A stretch of DNA of 39,236 nt, from assembly GCA_017554385.1 (NCBI GenBank), contig JAFZIL010000031.1, positions 1 through 39,236 on the forward strand, in the 5' to 3' direction. The position numbers and the translations under genes were made by a program. The notes beneath the pieces were generated by a model. The model did not search any database. It worked only from the letters and a program-made list of their open reading frames with translations, and had not been told where the DNA came from. Positions within the stretch are counted from its first letter, which is position 1, and each line of letters opens with the position of its first letter. Shown piece by piece: positions 8,448-16,959 of the stretch. Source of the DNA: Prevotella sp. (GTDB lineage: Bacteria; Bacteroidota; Bacteroidia; Bacteroidales; Bacteroidaceae).

Positions 8448-10498
8448 ACTGTTCCTTTTTTGCCGTCGCTGGTGGCTGCAGCTACCATATATACGCCGCT
8501 GGCCACGCGTCGGCCACTCTGGTCACGACCGTCCCAAGTAAAGGTTCCACCGTTCGACCTTCCCTGTGCAATGAGCTTACCACTGGTCGAGAGAATCTTT
8601 ACGTCGCTGTCCAAAGCGAATCCACGCACGGTGATAAGACCTTCATATCCTGCTACTACGGGATTGGGGAAGGCATAGACGTTGTCTTTCGATATCTCGT
8701 TGACTGCTGTTGTGGCATCGGTCATATAGGAACAGAGACCTACGTCGGTACCGATGAACAGTTCGCCTGTTTCGTTGTTGATGGCCAATGAGTTTACACC
8801 ATTTGAAAGCAGCGGACTGTTGTCGATGGTAAAGTGCTCGATTTCTTCCATATTGTCGGCGCTGATCAGGTAGATACCATTGTCGAGCGTTCCGAACCAT
8901 TTACGACCAGCACCGTCGATGACCATTGTATTGATATGAGCCGTGGCCATTAGGTAGTCGGCATAGTCAGTACCGTCGTTACGTGGAACCTTGACCTGGA
9001 TAATCGAGGGACTTGCACTGCCAATGGAATTGCTTTCAATGACAAAGGGACCCACGGTCGTGGCTATCCAGATGTTGCCCTCGAGATCTTCGGCTAAACA
9101 TGTCGGGGCATAGTCTTCGTAGGTCAGTCCATCCTGGTTGGTAATAGTAGTAATGGCGTAGATGATTCTGTCGCTCTGCGGGTCGTAGCAATAGATGGAT
9201 GGCAGGAGATAGTTCTCATTGACAAACCACAGATAGCCTCGGCTGTCCTGCATGAGCGAACGCATGTCGAGCAGACTCAGACCACTGCTTACCAGCTCGT
9301 CCTTATAATGCGAGACCCATTCCTGACTGGTATTCAGCTCAAGCAAGTTCTGAAGCGGTGCGCTACCCATACTGTTGAGTACCCACAGGTTGTTGTTGTT
9401 GTCAGTGGTCATTGCAGTGACGAGCACATACTTCTTACTTGAAGTGGAGTTTCTTAGCGGGCTGTTGTCGATGGTGTAATGATTAACGAGATCTACTCCA
9501 TTGAATTCATAGAGACCGGTGCGACCGCCTGCCCAGTAGTGGTCGGGGTTGTTATTGTCGGCTTCAATAATCTCAGTGTCGACAAAGGGCACTCCTGTTA
9601 CCGCTGTCAGTCCTTCTTCATTGGTAAACAACCATTCTCCGTCCTTCAGTATCTGTACGGTGCCAGGATGTTCCAGGTCTCTGAGACCGACGTTATATCC
9701 GCCACCACAGGTATAAAGACGGTTGTGTTTGACGAGCATGAATTGGAAATTGTTGTACTTCGGTCCGCCGGGTTTCAGCATGCTGACAAGTACGTGGTAT
9801 TCATTCCAATCGGTCAGGTCCTGGTCGAAGATACCGGCAGGTGCGTCGGTGGTCTCTGTCCAATTGCGTGTGTCCTTGAGCTCACTGCTGAGCGAAGCGG
9901 TGAGAATCTTGTTTTCTGACGTCTTTAGATAGATATTGTCTCCGCTGATACCTACTGCCAGTACATTGAAGTTAAGGATATAGGAGTCGGCTACCTCAAC
10001 CTTCTTCATGTTCACCTTCATCACACCGAAGCCAGTGGCAAGGTAGGCGAATCGCCCATGCATGAAGACGCTGTTGATGGTTTTGTCGCCGGTCATCGAC
10101 TTCAGATAGAGGGCACTGATGTTGTCTACCTCGCCATTGCTATCGATGACGTCGATGTTCTGGTTCTGATAGACGACCATCAGCTTCTTCGTTTCTTCGT
10201 TCTTCGCAATCATCGTGATGTGGGTGTCGTTCAGCTGTTTCATCTTGTCGTAGGTCGTGATAGACTCGTCATTCAGGTTGTAGCTGTAAAGACCGTCGGA
10301 GGCACGAACGAAGAGCTGGTTGTCGATTTTCATAATCTGCTGCGGCTCGTAATAGGCCATATAGGTACGCCATGAGCCTGTCTGGGCCATGAGCGGTGCT
10401 CCACCCATCAACAACGTGCAATGAATGATGAGTATGGCCATCATCCATTGGTATTTGCGTTTTGTTTCTACTCTACTCATATTCTTCATTCTTGTCAT
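8423..10498 (-). CDS. porZ: PorZ-like T9SS beta-propeller protein
   Basis: A 691-aa exported protein. A long N-terminal signal region ends near APLMAQ. Residues about 40-600 are beta-propeller repeats of the two-component-regulator-propeller kind, seen in repeated motifs such as LYEFNGVDLVNHYTIDNSPL, NNLWVLNS, GYLWFVNE, GNIWIATT, RKWFGTLDNGIYLIS and GELFIGTDVGL. Residues about 607-691 form a C-terminal Ig-like sorting domain (YAFPNPV..., then WDGRDQSGRRVASGVYMV). This is the layout of PorZ of Porphyromonas gingivalis, which with PorU, PorV and PorQ forms the T9SS attachment complex and binds A-LPS. It sits 3 bp after rdgB and overlaps the next gene by 25 bp. The start at 10498 is one of three nearby ATGs (10498, 10489, 10480). 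Confidence 0.8.
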   Translation of the reverse strand: MTRMKNMSRVETKRKYQWMMAILIIHCTLLMGGAPLMAQTGSWRTYMAYYEPQQIMKIDNQLFVRASDGLYSYNLNDESITTYDKMKQLNDTHITMIAKNEETKKLMVVYQNQNIDVIDSNGEVDNISALYLKSMTGDKTINSVFMHGRFAYLATGFGVMKVNMKKVEVADSYILNFNVLAVGISGDNIYLKTSENKILTASLSSELKDTRNWTETTDAPAGIFDQDLTDWNEYHVLVSMLKPGGPKYNNFQFMLVKHNRLYTCGGGYNVGLRDLEHPGTVQILKDGEWLFTNEEGLTAVTGVPFVDTEIIEADNNNPDHYWAGGRTGLYEFNGVDLVNHYTIDNSPLRNSTSSKKYVLVTAMTTDNNNNLWVLNSMGSAPLQNLLELNTSQEWVSHYKDELVSSGLSLLDMRSLMQDSRGYLWFVNENYLLPSIYCYDPQSDRIIYAITTITNQDGLTYEDYAPTCLAEDLEGNIWIATTVGPFVIESNSIGSASPSIIQVKVPRNDGTDYADYLMATAHINTMVIDGAGRKWFGTLDNGIYLISADNMEEIEHFTIDNSPLLSNGVNSLAINNETGELFIGTDVGLCSYMTDATTAVNEISKDNVYAFPNPVVAGYEGLITVRGFALDSDVKILSTSGKLIAQGRSNGGTFTWDGRDQSGRRVASGVYMVAAATSDGKKGTVCKIAIIQ

Positions 10499-10501
10499 TG
10501 T

Positions 10502-11140
10502 TCATTTATTTAGCAGGAATGCACAGAGCTTTGCGGTGGCTCGTGCGCGGTGGCTGATTTGGTTCTTCACCTCATTGCCCAGTTCGGCAAAGGTCTTGTC
10601 GTAGCCGTCTGGACGGAAGATGGGATCGTAGCCGAAGCCCCCTACCCCACTCCTTTCGCGGGTTATCTCGCCTTCGACTATACCTTCAAAGAAGTTGATG
10701 CGCTCCACACAGTTAAGATTGCCTACTTTCTGTATTAACGCAATAACGGTGCGAAATCGTGCACGCCGATTGTTATTATCTCCTAATTCCCTAAGCAGGC
10801 GCGCCATGTTGGCCTCACTGTCGTGGCTTTTTCCAGCGGCAGAACCGCTGAGCACACTGTCATTATGCTGCATCGCAGCGTAACGGGCGCTGAAGACGCC
10901 TGGTGCACCACCAAGTGCATCGACCTCAAGGCCGGTGTCGTCGGCAAAGCAGTCTATATGGTAATGATCATAGACATACTGTGCTTTCTGTAGTGCATTC
11001 TCCTTGAGCGTGGTGCCCGTCTCAGGAATATCGATGTGGCAGCCTATGTCGTTCAACGACAGCACCTCTACCCTATCGCCCAGAATCTGGCGTACTTCTT
11101 CCAGCTTATGCTGATTGTTGGTGGCAAATACTATCTTCAT
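10502..11140 (-). CDS. rdgB: XTP/dITP diphosphatase RdgB/HAM1
   Basis: This enzyme hydrolyses dITP, XTP and ITP to the monophosphates, keeping deaminated purines out of DNA and RNA. The 212-aa protein starts [15 protein letters not shown] (the TNN-x-K substrate motif). It continues with [39 protein letters not shown] (catalytic acidic pair), GFGYDPIF and the C-terminal SHRA. A ~15-residue insertion after the SARYA motif, containing a Ser/Gly-rich segment, makes it slightly longer than E. coli RdgB. It is third in the operon, 7 bp after the YitT-type gene and 3 bp before the PorZ-like gene. Confidence 0.95.
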   Translation of the reverse strand: MKIVFATNNQHKLEEVRQILGDRVEVLSLNDIGCHIDIPETGTTLKENALQKAQYVYDHYHIDCFADDTGLEVDALGGAPGVFSARYAAMQHNDSVLSGSAAGKSHDSEANMARLLRELGDNNNRRARFRTVIALIQKVGNLNCVERINFFEGIVEGEITRERSGVGGFGYDPIFRPDGYDKTFAELGNEVKNQISHRARATAKLCAFLLNK

Positions 11141-11147
11141 TTTTCAC

Positions 11148-12077
11148 TTATCCCTTTTCACTTATTTTCACCTTCATCTCGTCGAATCCCTCACCGAAGA
11201 CACCGATGACGGCACTCTGCGATACAAAGGCTTGAGGATCAATCATTTTGATGAGGCGGAAGATGGCAGTACTCTCGCTTTTCTTGGCCAGAATACAGAG
11301 CACCTTCTTCTTCTTTCCTGTGTACCATCCGTGAGCATCAAGGATGGTCACTCCGTGCTCCATGTGGGTGCCTATGGCATTGGCTATCTCCTGCCATTTC
11401 TCTGAGAAGATCATGAACTGTACCGACTGTCGCTGACGGTTCATCAGGAAGTCAAGCATGAAGTTCTCCACGACCATCGTACAGAGTCCGAACACCACCA
11501 TATAGGCGCGCTGCAGCATGTCACCGAACTGCGGTATGAACAGACAGGAGCCGATGATAATCAGGTCGAGGAACGTTAACACCATGCCGAGCGACACGTC
11601 GCGGTACTTGTTGACTGAGGCGGCAATGATGTCGGTGCCGCCTGTCGATCCGTTGTTTAGGAAGACGATAGCCAGTGATGAGCCTGTCATCGTACAGCCT
11701 AAGAGCAGCGACATGAAGTTTTGTCCTTCGCCCAGGATTTTCACGGTATTGCCTGCTTCGTCGACCGGCATCAGCGAGTGGAACAGACCTAATAGGAACG
11801 ACAGCATCGAAAAGGCATAGATGGTCTTGGCCAGGAACTTCAGTCCCAGGATGCGCAAGGCCAGTGCGCCTAAGATTACGTTAATTCCGAAGTAGGTGTA
11901 CTCTATCGGGAACTTCGTGGCATAGAACACGATGGCCGAGATACCGGCCACACCGCCTGTCACAATCTCGTAGGGCATGAGGAAGACGGTGAAGCCGAAC
12001 GAATATAAAAGGAGACCCAGGGTTATGAATACATAATCCTGAACCTCCTTGATAATCAGTTTGTGATTAAGCGTCAT
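11148..12077 (-). CDS. YitT-family membrane protein with C-terminal DUF2179 domain
   Basis: A 309-aa protein with five or six membrane segments in residues 15-190 (FGFTVFLMPYEIVTGGVAGIS; NNGSTGGTDIIAASVNKY), matching the YitT membrane domain. It is followed by a cytoplasmic DUF2179 domain (about 215-300, SVQFMIFSEKWQEIANAI...GVTILDAHGWYTG...VLCILAKK). The biochemical function of this family is not established. The DUF2179 part has the beta-alpha-beta look of a small ligand-sensing domain. The ATG directly abuts the leuS stop codon, so it is translationally linked to leuS. Confidence 0.88.
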   Translation of the reverse strand: MTLNHKLIIKEVQDYVFITLGLLLYSFGFTVFLMPYEIVTGGVAGISAIVFYATKFPIEYTYFGINVILGALALRILGLKFLAKTIYAFSMLSFLLGLFHSLMPVDEAGNTVKILGEGQNFMSLLLGCTMTGSSLAIVFLNNGSTGGTDIIAASVNKYRDVSLGMVLTFLDLIIIGSCLFIPQFGDMLQRAYMVVFGLCTMVVENFMLDFLMNRQRQSVQFMIFSEKWQEIANAIGTHMEHGVTILDAHGWYTGKKKKVLCILAKKSESTAIFRLIKMIDPQAFVSQSAVIGVFGEGFDEMKVKISEKG

Positions 12078-14975
12078 TTATTTACATACAATGTTCACCA
12101 TACGTTTAGGGACGATGATTACCTTCATAATCTGTTTGCCCTCTGTGTAGCGGGCTGTACGCTCGTCGCTGCGGACAGCCTGTTCGATGGTTTGGTTGTC
12201 GGCATCGGCAGCAAACTGCATTTCGAAGCGGGCCTTGCCGTTGAAGGCTACGCCCATCTTTACCTGGCTCTCAACAAGGTACTCTTCGTTCCACGTGGGC
12301 CACTGAGCATCGCAAACCGATCCTTCGCAGCCTAGCATTTCCCAGAGCTCTTCGGCAATGTGGGGAGCAAAGGGAGCCATCAGTACTACCATAGGTTTCA
12401 ACACCTCGGGGTTCTTGCACTTCAGCTGTGACAGCTCGTTGGTGGCAATCATGAAGGCCGAAATCGAAGTGTTGTAAGAGAACTGCTCGATGTCCTGCGT
12501 CACCTTCTTGATAAGCTTGTGGAGTGACTTCAGTTCCTCGGGGGTTGGTGCTGCTGCGCTGGTAGTGCTGTCTACGGAACTGGTAACGAGGTTCCAGAAC
12601 TTCTTCAGGAAGCGATGGCAACCGTCGATGCCGGCCACGTCCCAAGGCTTCGACTGCTCGATAGGGCCAAGGAACATCTCGTAGAGGCGCAGTGTGTCGG
12701 CACCATATTTTTGACAGATATCGTCAGGGTTGACCACATTGTACTTCGACTTAGACATCTTTTCAATGGCCTGATAGACGATATACTTGCCTTCAGTATT
12801 CAAGACAAACTCGGCATCGGCAAACTCTGGCATCCATTGGCGTATCTTTTCCACGTCAAGTTCCTTTCCGTCAACGGTACTGATGTCGGTGTAGATGGGG
12901 TCGGCCTCGGCACCGTTGTAGAAATAACGGTTTTTCTTGGCTTCGTTGTCGTACTTGACATCCAAGAGGTCGAAGCTGACGAATTTCCTGTTGTCGTCCT
13001 TGAGTCGGAAGACAAAGCTCGACCATCCCTGGATCATACCTTGGTTCACGAGCTTCTTGAACGGCTCGTCCTCGCATGAGTAGCCACTGTCGTAGAGGAA
13101 CTTGTTCCAGAAGCGGGAGTAGATAAGGTGACCGGTAGCATGCTCCGAGCCGCCCACGTAGAGGTCGACCGAGCGCCAGTACTCGTCGGCATCGCGGCTG
13201 ACGAGCGCCTTGTCGTTGTGGGGATCCATATAGCGCAGGTAGTAGGCCGAGGAGCCGGCAAAGCCTGGCATCGTATTCAGTTCAAGGGGGAAGACGGACT
13301 TATTGTCGATATCAGAAACATCGACCACACTGTCGGTCTTGGTGTCCCAGGCCCATTTTGTGGCGTGGCCCAGTGGCGGCTCGCCGGTCTCCGTAGGCTT
13401 GTACTCCTTCACCTCGGGCAGCTGCAGAGGCAGGCACTCCTTTGGAATCATATAGGGCATATCATCCTTATAGTAGACGGGGAACGGCTCGCCCCAATAG
13501 CGCTGACGTGAGAAAATGGCGTCGCGCAGACGGTAGTTCACTTTTACGCGGCCGAGTCCTTTTTCGGTGACGAACTTCTTCGTGGCGGCGATGGCTTCCT
13601 TCACCGTGAAGCCGTTGAGCGAGAAACCGTCGAGGGCGGTCTTGCCTGTCATAGGCGAGTTCATCACGATGCCTTCCTTGGCATCGAAGCTTTCTTCGCT
13701 GACATCAGCACCCTCGATGAGCGGGATGATGGGCAGGTCGAAGTGCTTTGCGAAGGCATAGTCGCGAGAGTCGTGAGCAGGCACGGCCATAATGGCGCCC
13801 GTGCCATATCCGGCCAGCACGTACTCGGCAATCCAGATGGGAATCTTTTCGCCAGTGAAGGGATTGATGGCGTAGGAGCCGGAGAACACACCCGTTACGG
13901 AATGATCCATCTGGCGTTCGCGCTCGGTGCGCTTCTTCACGTAGGCCAGATATTCGTCGACGGCCTGCTGCTGTTCGGGTGTGGTGAGCTGCTTCACGAG
14001 TTCGCTCTCGGGAGCGAGCACCATGAAGGTGACGCCGAAGATGGTGTCGGCACGGGTGGTGAAGATGGTGAAGCTCTTGGGGGCAGCAGCACAACTGCTG
14101 CTTACGGAGAATTCCATCTCTGTACCTTCGGAGCGGCCAATCCAGTTACGCTGGGCCTCTTTCAGCGAGTCGGTCCAATCGATTTCATCAAGACCTTCGA
14201 GCAGGCGCTGTGAGAATGCCGAGACGCGCAGGCACCACTGACGCATCTTTTTCTGCTCTACAGGATAGCCACCGCGTTCGGAGACGCCATTGACGACCTC
14301 GTCGTTGGCCAGCACCGTACCTAAGGCTGGACACCAGTTCACCATTGTTTCGGCCAGATAGGCTATGCGGTAGTTCATCAGCACCTCTTGCTTCTTCTTC
14401 TCGGAGAAAGAAGCCCAGTCAGAGGCGGTGAAGTGCAGCTCCTCGGTGCCGAGGGCGCCGCAGTTCTCCGTACCCATCAACTCGAAGTGCTCGATGAGCT
14501 TGATGGTGGGTTGCACTTTGTTCGATGAGATGCTGTAGTATGACTTGAACATGCGCTGGAAGGCCCACTGTGTCCATTTATAGTAGCCAGGATCGCAGGT
14601 GCGCACCTCGCGGCTCCAGTCGAACGAGAATCCAATCTTGTCCAACTGCTCGCGATAGCGGTTGATGTTCTGTTCGGTGGTGATGGCGGGGTGCTGTCCC
14701 GTCTGAATAGCATACTGCTCGGCAGGCAGACCGTAGGCATCATAGCCCATGGGGTTCAGCACGTTGTAGCCGCAGAGCCGCTTGTAGCGGGCGTAGATAT
14801 CGGAGGCAATATAGCCTAAGGGATGGCCTACATGCAGGCCTGCTCCGCTGGGATAAGGGAACATGTTCAGCACGTAGAACTTCTTTTTCTTCTCGTCTTC
14901 CACTACGCGATAGGTGCCATTTTCGACCCACCGCTTCTGCCATTTTTTCTCGATTTCTCTGAAATTGTATTCCAT
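12078..14975 (-). CDS. leuS: Leucyl-tRNA synthetase
   Basis: A class I aminoacyl-tRNA synthetase of 965 aa that charges tRNA-Leu. The HIGH-type motif is GLHVGH within [17 protein letters not shown] near residue 50. The CP1 editing domain includes a [14 protein letters not shown] segment and [15 protein letters not shown]. The KMSKS motif appears as [16 protein letters not shown]. The anticodon-binding and C-terminal domains are present. An insertion rich in charged residues before KMSKS ([13 protein letters not shown]...) is typical of Bacteroidota LeuRS. I start at 14975 ([16 protein letters not shown]); the longer frame to 15017 would begin within five bases of the promoter -7 box. It is the first gene of the nine-gene operon. 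Confidence 0.97.
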   Translation of the reverse strand: MEYNFREIEKKWQKRWVENGTYRVVEDEKKKKFYVLNMFPYPSGAGLHVGHPLGYIASDIYARYKRLCGYNVLNPMGYDAYGLPAEQYAIQTGQHPAITTEQNINRYREQLDKIGFSFDWSREVRTCDPGYYKWTQWAFQRMFKSYYSISSNKVQPTIKLIEHFELMGTENCGALGTEELHFTASDWASFSEKKKQEVLMNYRIAYLAETMVNWCPALGTVLANDEVVNGVSERGGYPVEQKKMRQWCLRVSAFSQRLLEGLDEIDWTDSLKEAQRNWIGRSEGTEMEFSVSSSCAAAPKSFTIFTTRADTIFGVTFMVLAPESELVKQLTTPEQQQAVDEYLAYVKKRTERERQMDHSVTGVFSGSYAINPFTGEKIPIWIAEYVLAGYGTGAIMAVPAHDSRDYAFAKHFDLPIIPLIEGADVSEESFDAKEGIVMNSPMTGKTALDGFSLNGFTVKEAIAATKKFVTEKGLGRVKVNYRLRDAIFSRQRYWGEPFPVYYKDDMPYMIPKECLPLQLPEVKEYKPTETGEPPLGHATKWAWDTKTDSVVDVSDIDNKSVFPLELNTMPGFAGSSAYYLRYMDPHNDKALVSRDADEYWRSVDLYVGGSEHATGHLIYSRFWNKFLYDSGYSCEDEPFKKLVNQGMIQGWSSFVFRLKDDNRKFVSFDLLDVKYDNEAKKNRYFYNGAEADPIYTDISTVDGKELDVEKIRQWMPEFADAEFVLNTEGKYIVYQAIEKMSKSKYNVVNPDDICQKYGADTLRLYEMFLGPIEQSKPWDVAGIDGCHRFLKKFWNLVTSSVDSTTSAAAPTPEELKSLHKLIKKVTQDIEQFSYNTSISAFMIATNELSQLKCKNPEVLKPMVVLMAPFAPHIAEELWEMLGCEGSVCDAQWPTWNEEYLVESQVKMGVAFNGKARFEMQFAADADNQTIEQAVRSDERTARYTEGKQIMKVIIVPKRMVNIVCK

Positions 14976-15006
14976 GATTCTTTGGTTTTTCTTTATTTTT
15001 AGGTTG

Positions 15007-15014
15007 CAAAGATA
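15007..15014 (-). promoter_or_regulatory. -7 element of the leuS operon promoter
   Basis: TATCTTTG on the minus strand matches the Bacteroidetes TAnnTTTG box, 31 bp upstream of the leuS ATG. No clear -33 TTTG lies at the usual distance. It is interleaved with the plus-strand promoter at 15036-15065, so the two divergent units share a region of about 60 bp. Confidence 0.6.
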
Positions 15015-15035
15015 CAATTTTTTTTTTATTTCCCA

Positions 15036-15065
15036 TTGTCATTCCAATTTATTTCTGTAATTTTG
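15036..15065 (+). promoter_or_regulatory. Promoter of the secreted-protein gene at 15105
   Basis: TTG at 15036-15038, a 19-bp spacer and TAATTTTG at 15058-15065 match the Bacteroidetes -33/-7 pattern. The leader to the ATG is about 35 nt. Confidence 0.7.
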
Positions 15066-15104
15066 CACGCAAATTCACATATTTATTAACTTAAACTAAA
15101 ACTT

Positions 15105-16703
15105 ATGATGAAAACTTTACGCTTTTTATTCTTGGGCATGTTCGTCATGCTGGGTATGACGGTATCAGCACAGGATGCCGTGATAGACTTCTCTGGTGAT
15201 ACAGACAACTGGGGAATGGGTACTGAAAAGGTGACTGAAGCACAGTCGTATACCTACAATGGTATGACCATTAAGCTGACTCCTTCTGAGGGTAACTATT
15301 TCCGTTGGTACACTTCTGGAAATATTTTGCTGGGCAAGCAAGGCGCCACGCTCGAGCTCCCAGCCTTTGATTTCGATGTCGAGCGTATTGACATTGTGGG
15401 AACAAGCAGTGCCAGTGCTGCTGTGAAGCAGAATATCTTTGTGGGCGACGAGGCAGTGAGCACTGAGACGACTGGTGCAAAGGATGTGACCAACACCTAC
15501 ATGATTGCCGAGGGCAAGCAGGCTGCCGGTACTGTTTATGTGCTGAAGGTGACAAGCGCTCATAATACCCAGATCACCACCATCAAGATTTATGGTAAGG
15601 GTGCCAACGTGAAGCAGCCCGCAGGACTGTCGTGGGGCAAGACGTCGGCTACCGTTACCATTGGTGCCGACAACAATGTGTTCCCCCAGCTGGCCAATCC
15701 CAATGACCTGCCTGTTACCTACAGCAGCTCTCAGGAAACCGTGGCAACCATTGATGCACAGGGTATCATCACCATCGTGGCTGCCGGAACAACCGACATC
15801 ACTGCCACCTTCGACGGTAATGATACCTACGAGGCCCAGACCGTGAAGTACCAGCTCACTGTTATGGATCTTTCTAACATTGTTGAAGGTACCTGCGCAG
15901 ACGTGATTGCCGGTGCCGATGGTACCATCTTCAAGGTTAAGGGTACGGTGAAGAGCATCACCAACGCCACCTTCGGCAACTGGATTATGCAGGACGAGAC
16001 GGGTGAAATCACCATCTATGGCACGCTCGATGCAGAGGGCAATTCTAAAAATTTCGCAAGCCTTGGCATCATCGAGGGCGATGTCGTCACTGTGCAGGGA
16101 CCGAAAAAGACCTATGGCGAGACCGTTGAGCTGGTTGATGTTACTGTGCTCGACATTGAGCACACCGGAACACCTTACGAAATGGTGGGCGACGGCTCGC
16201 AGCAGAACCCCTACACCGTTGCCGATGTGAAGCACATGGAGATTCCTGCTGACTCGAATCCCGCTGAGGGCCAGGCCTTGGTGTGGGTGAAGGGCATCAT
16301 CGCTGGCAGCCTTAATTCGTCGGGCAACGCCCTGCTTGAGGGCGAGAACATTACTGCCAGCAACATCGGTCTGGCCGAGACGGCCGACGAGACCGACGGC
16401 AAGAATATGGTTCCCGTGCAGCTCGCCACCGGTTCTGTGCGCGATGCACTGAACGTGCTCGACAATCCTGCCAACGTAGGCAAGGATGTGGTCATTTGTG
16501 GCTACCTGCTGAAGTACATGGGCAAGACAGGCGTGAAGAACATCAGCGACTTCATCCTCGACGGACAGAAGTTTAGCGATGGTATCGAGAACATGGCTGC
16601 CGACAAGGCCGACAGCGCCCTCTACAACCTCGCTGGACAGCGTGTGGAGAAGGCCGTGAAGGGTCTCTACATCCAGAACGGACGCAAGTTCGTGGTGAAG
16701 TAA
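15105..16703 (+). CDS. Secreted multidomain protein with Ig-like and OB-like domains and T9SS-like tail
   Basis: A 532-aa exported protein of unknown function. The signal peptide ends VSAQ at residue 23. An N-terminal beta-rich domain (about 24-165) is followed by a bacterial Ig-like (BIG2-type) domain near 172-253 with the hallmark TYSSSQETVATIDAQG...AAGTTDITATF. An OB-fold-like domain comes next near 255-350 (FKVKGTVKSITNATFGNWIMQDETGEITIYGT), then a second related segment near 360-490 (PYTVADVKHME...VWVKGIIAGS). The last ~35 residues (ALYNLAGQRVEKAVKGLYIQNGRKFVV) are the Prevotella-type C-terminal tail, also present on the CotH-type protein. Codon use is markedly GC-rich at third positions, which suggests high expression. 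It has its own promoter and a strong terminator. ATGs at 15105 and 15108 are both possible. Confidence 0.8.
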   Translation: MMKTLRFLFLGMFVMLGMTVSAQDAVIDFSGDTDNWGMGTEKVTEAQSYTYNGMTIKLTPSEGNYFRWYTSGNILLGKQGATLELPAFDFDVERIDIVGTSSASAAVKQNIFVGDEAVSTETTGAKDVTNTYMIAEGKQAAGTVYVLKVTSAHNTQITTIKIYGKGANVKQPAGLSWGKTSATVTIGADNNVFPQLANPNDLPVTYSSSQETVATIDAQGIITIVAAGTTDITATFDGNDTYEAQTVKYQLTVMDLSNIVEGTCADVIAGADGTIFKVKGTVKSITNATFGNWIMQDETGEITIYGTLDAEGNSKNFASLGIIEGDVVTVQGPKKTYGETVELVDVTVLDIEHTGTPYEMVGDGSQQNPYTVADVKHMEIPADSNPAEGQALVWVKGIIAGSLNSSGNALLEGENITASNIGLAETADETDGKNMVPVQLATGSVRDALNVLDNPANVGKDVVICGYLLKYMGKTGVKNISDFILDGQKFSDGIENMAADKADSALYNLAGQRVEKAVKGLYIQNGRKFVVK

Positions 16704-16743
16704 TTGATTCCTTAGTGCCTCATTGAGCACTACCCTACTCCAC

Positions 16744-16779
16744 AACAGGGCTTGGAACGCGTCGTTCCAGGCCCTGTTT
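16744..16779 (+). terminator. Strong terminator hairpin after the secreted-protein gene
   Basis: A 16-bp stem with one G-T pair joins 16744-16759 (AACAGGGCTTGGAACG) to 16763-16778 across a CGT triloop, followed by a short T run. It lies 40 bp beyond the stop codon of the gene at 15105. Confidence 0.75.
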
Positions 16780-16789
16780 GCATGTATGA

Positions 16790-16820
16790 CAGCCCTTGTT
16801 TGACCTTCAGACAAGGGCTG
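16790..16820. terminator. Second hairpin between the secreted-protein gene and mutS
   Basis: A perfect 10-bp inverted repeat joins 16790-16799 (CAGCCCTTGT) to 16811-16820 with an 11-nt loop. It has no T tract, so it may be a backup terminator or an RNA structure rather than a complete intrinsic terminator. Confidence 0.5.
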
Positions 16821-16900
16821 ATTGTGAGGCAACGGATGCTTCGTTGACGGAGTGTGGCAGTGATTTTGCGATTTCATACCCCATCTTTTTCGCGATATGT

Positions 16901-16931
16901 TTTGCCGTCTCGACGAAAAAAGGTAACTTTG
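16901..16931 (+). promoter_or_regulatory. mutS promoter
   Basis: TTTG at 16901-16904, a 19-bp spacer and TAACTTTG at 16924-16931 form an exact Bacteroidetes-type promoter. The leader to the ATG at 16960 is about 25 nt. Confidence 0.75.
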
Positions 16932-16959
16932 CAACCTAAATAAAAAAGAATCAACGACT

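Noticed and set aside
15165-16934. 589-codon open frame on the minus strand
   Set aside because: It is antisense to the secreted-protein gene at 15105, which has a signal peptide, recognisable domains, promoter and terminator. The antisense translation is rich in His/Val/Leu/Gly as expected for a codon-bias mirror and has no recognisable motif.
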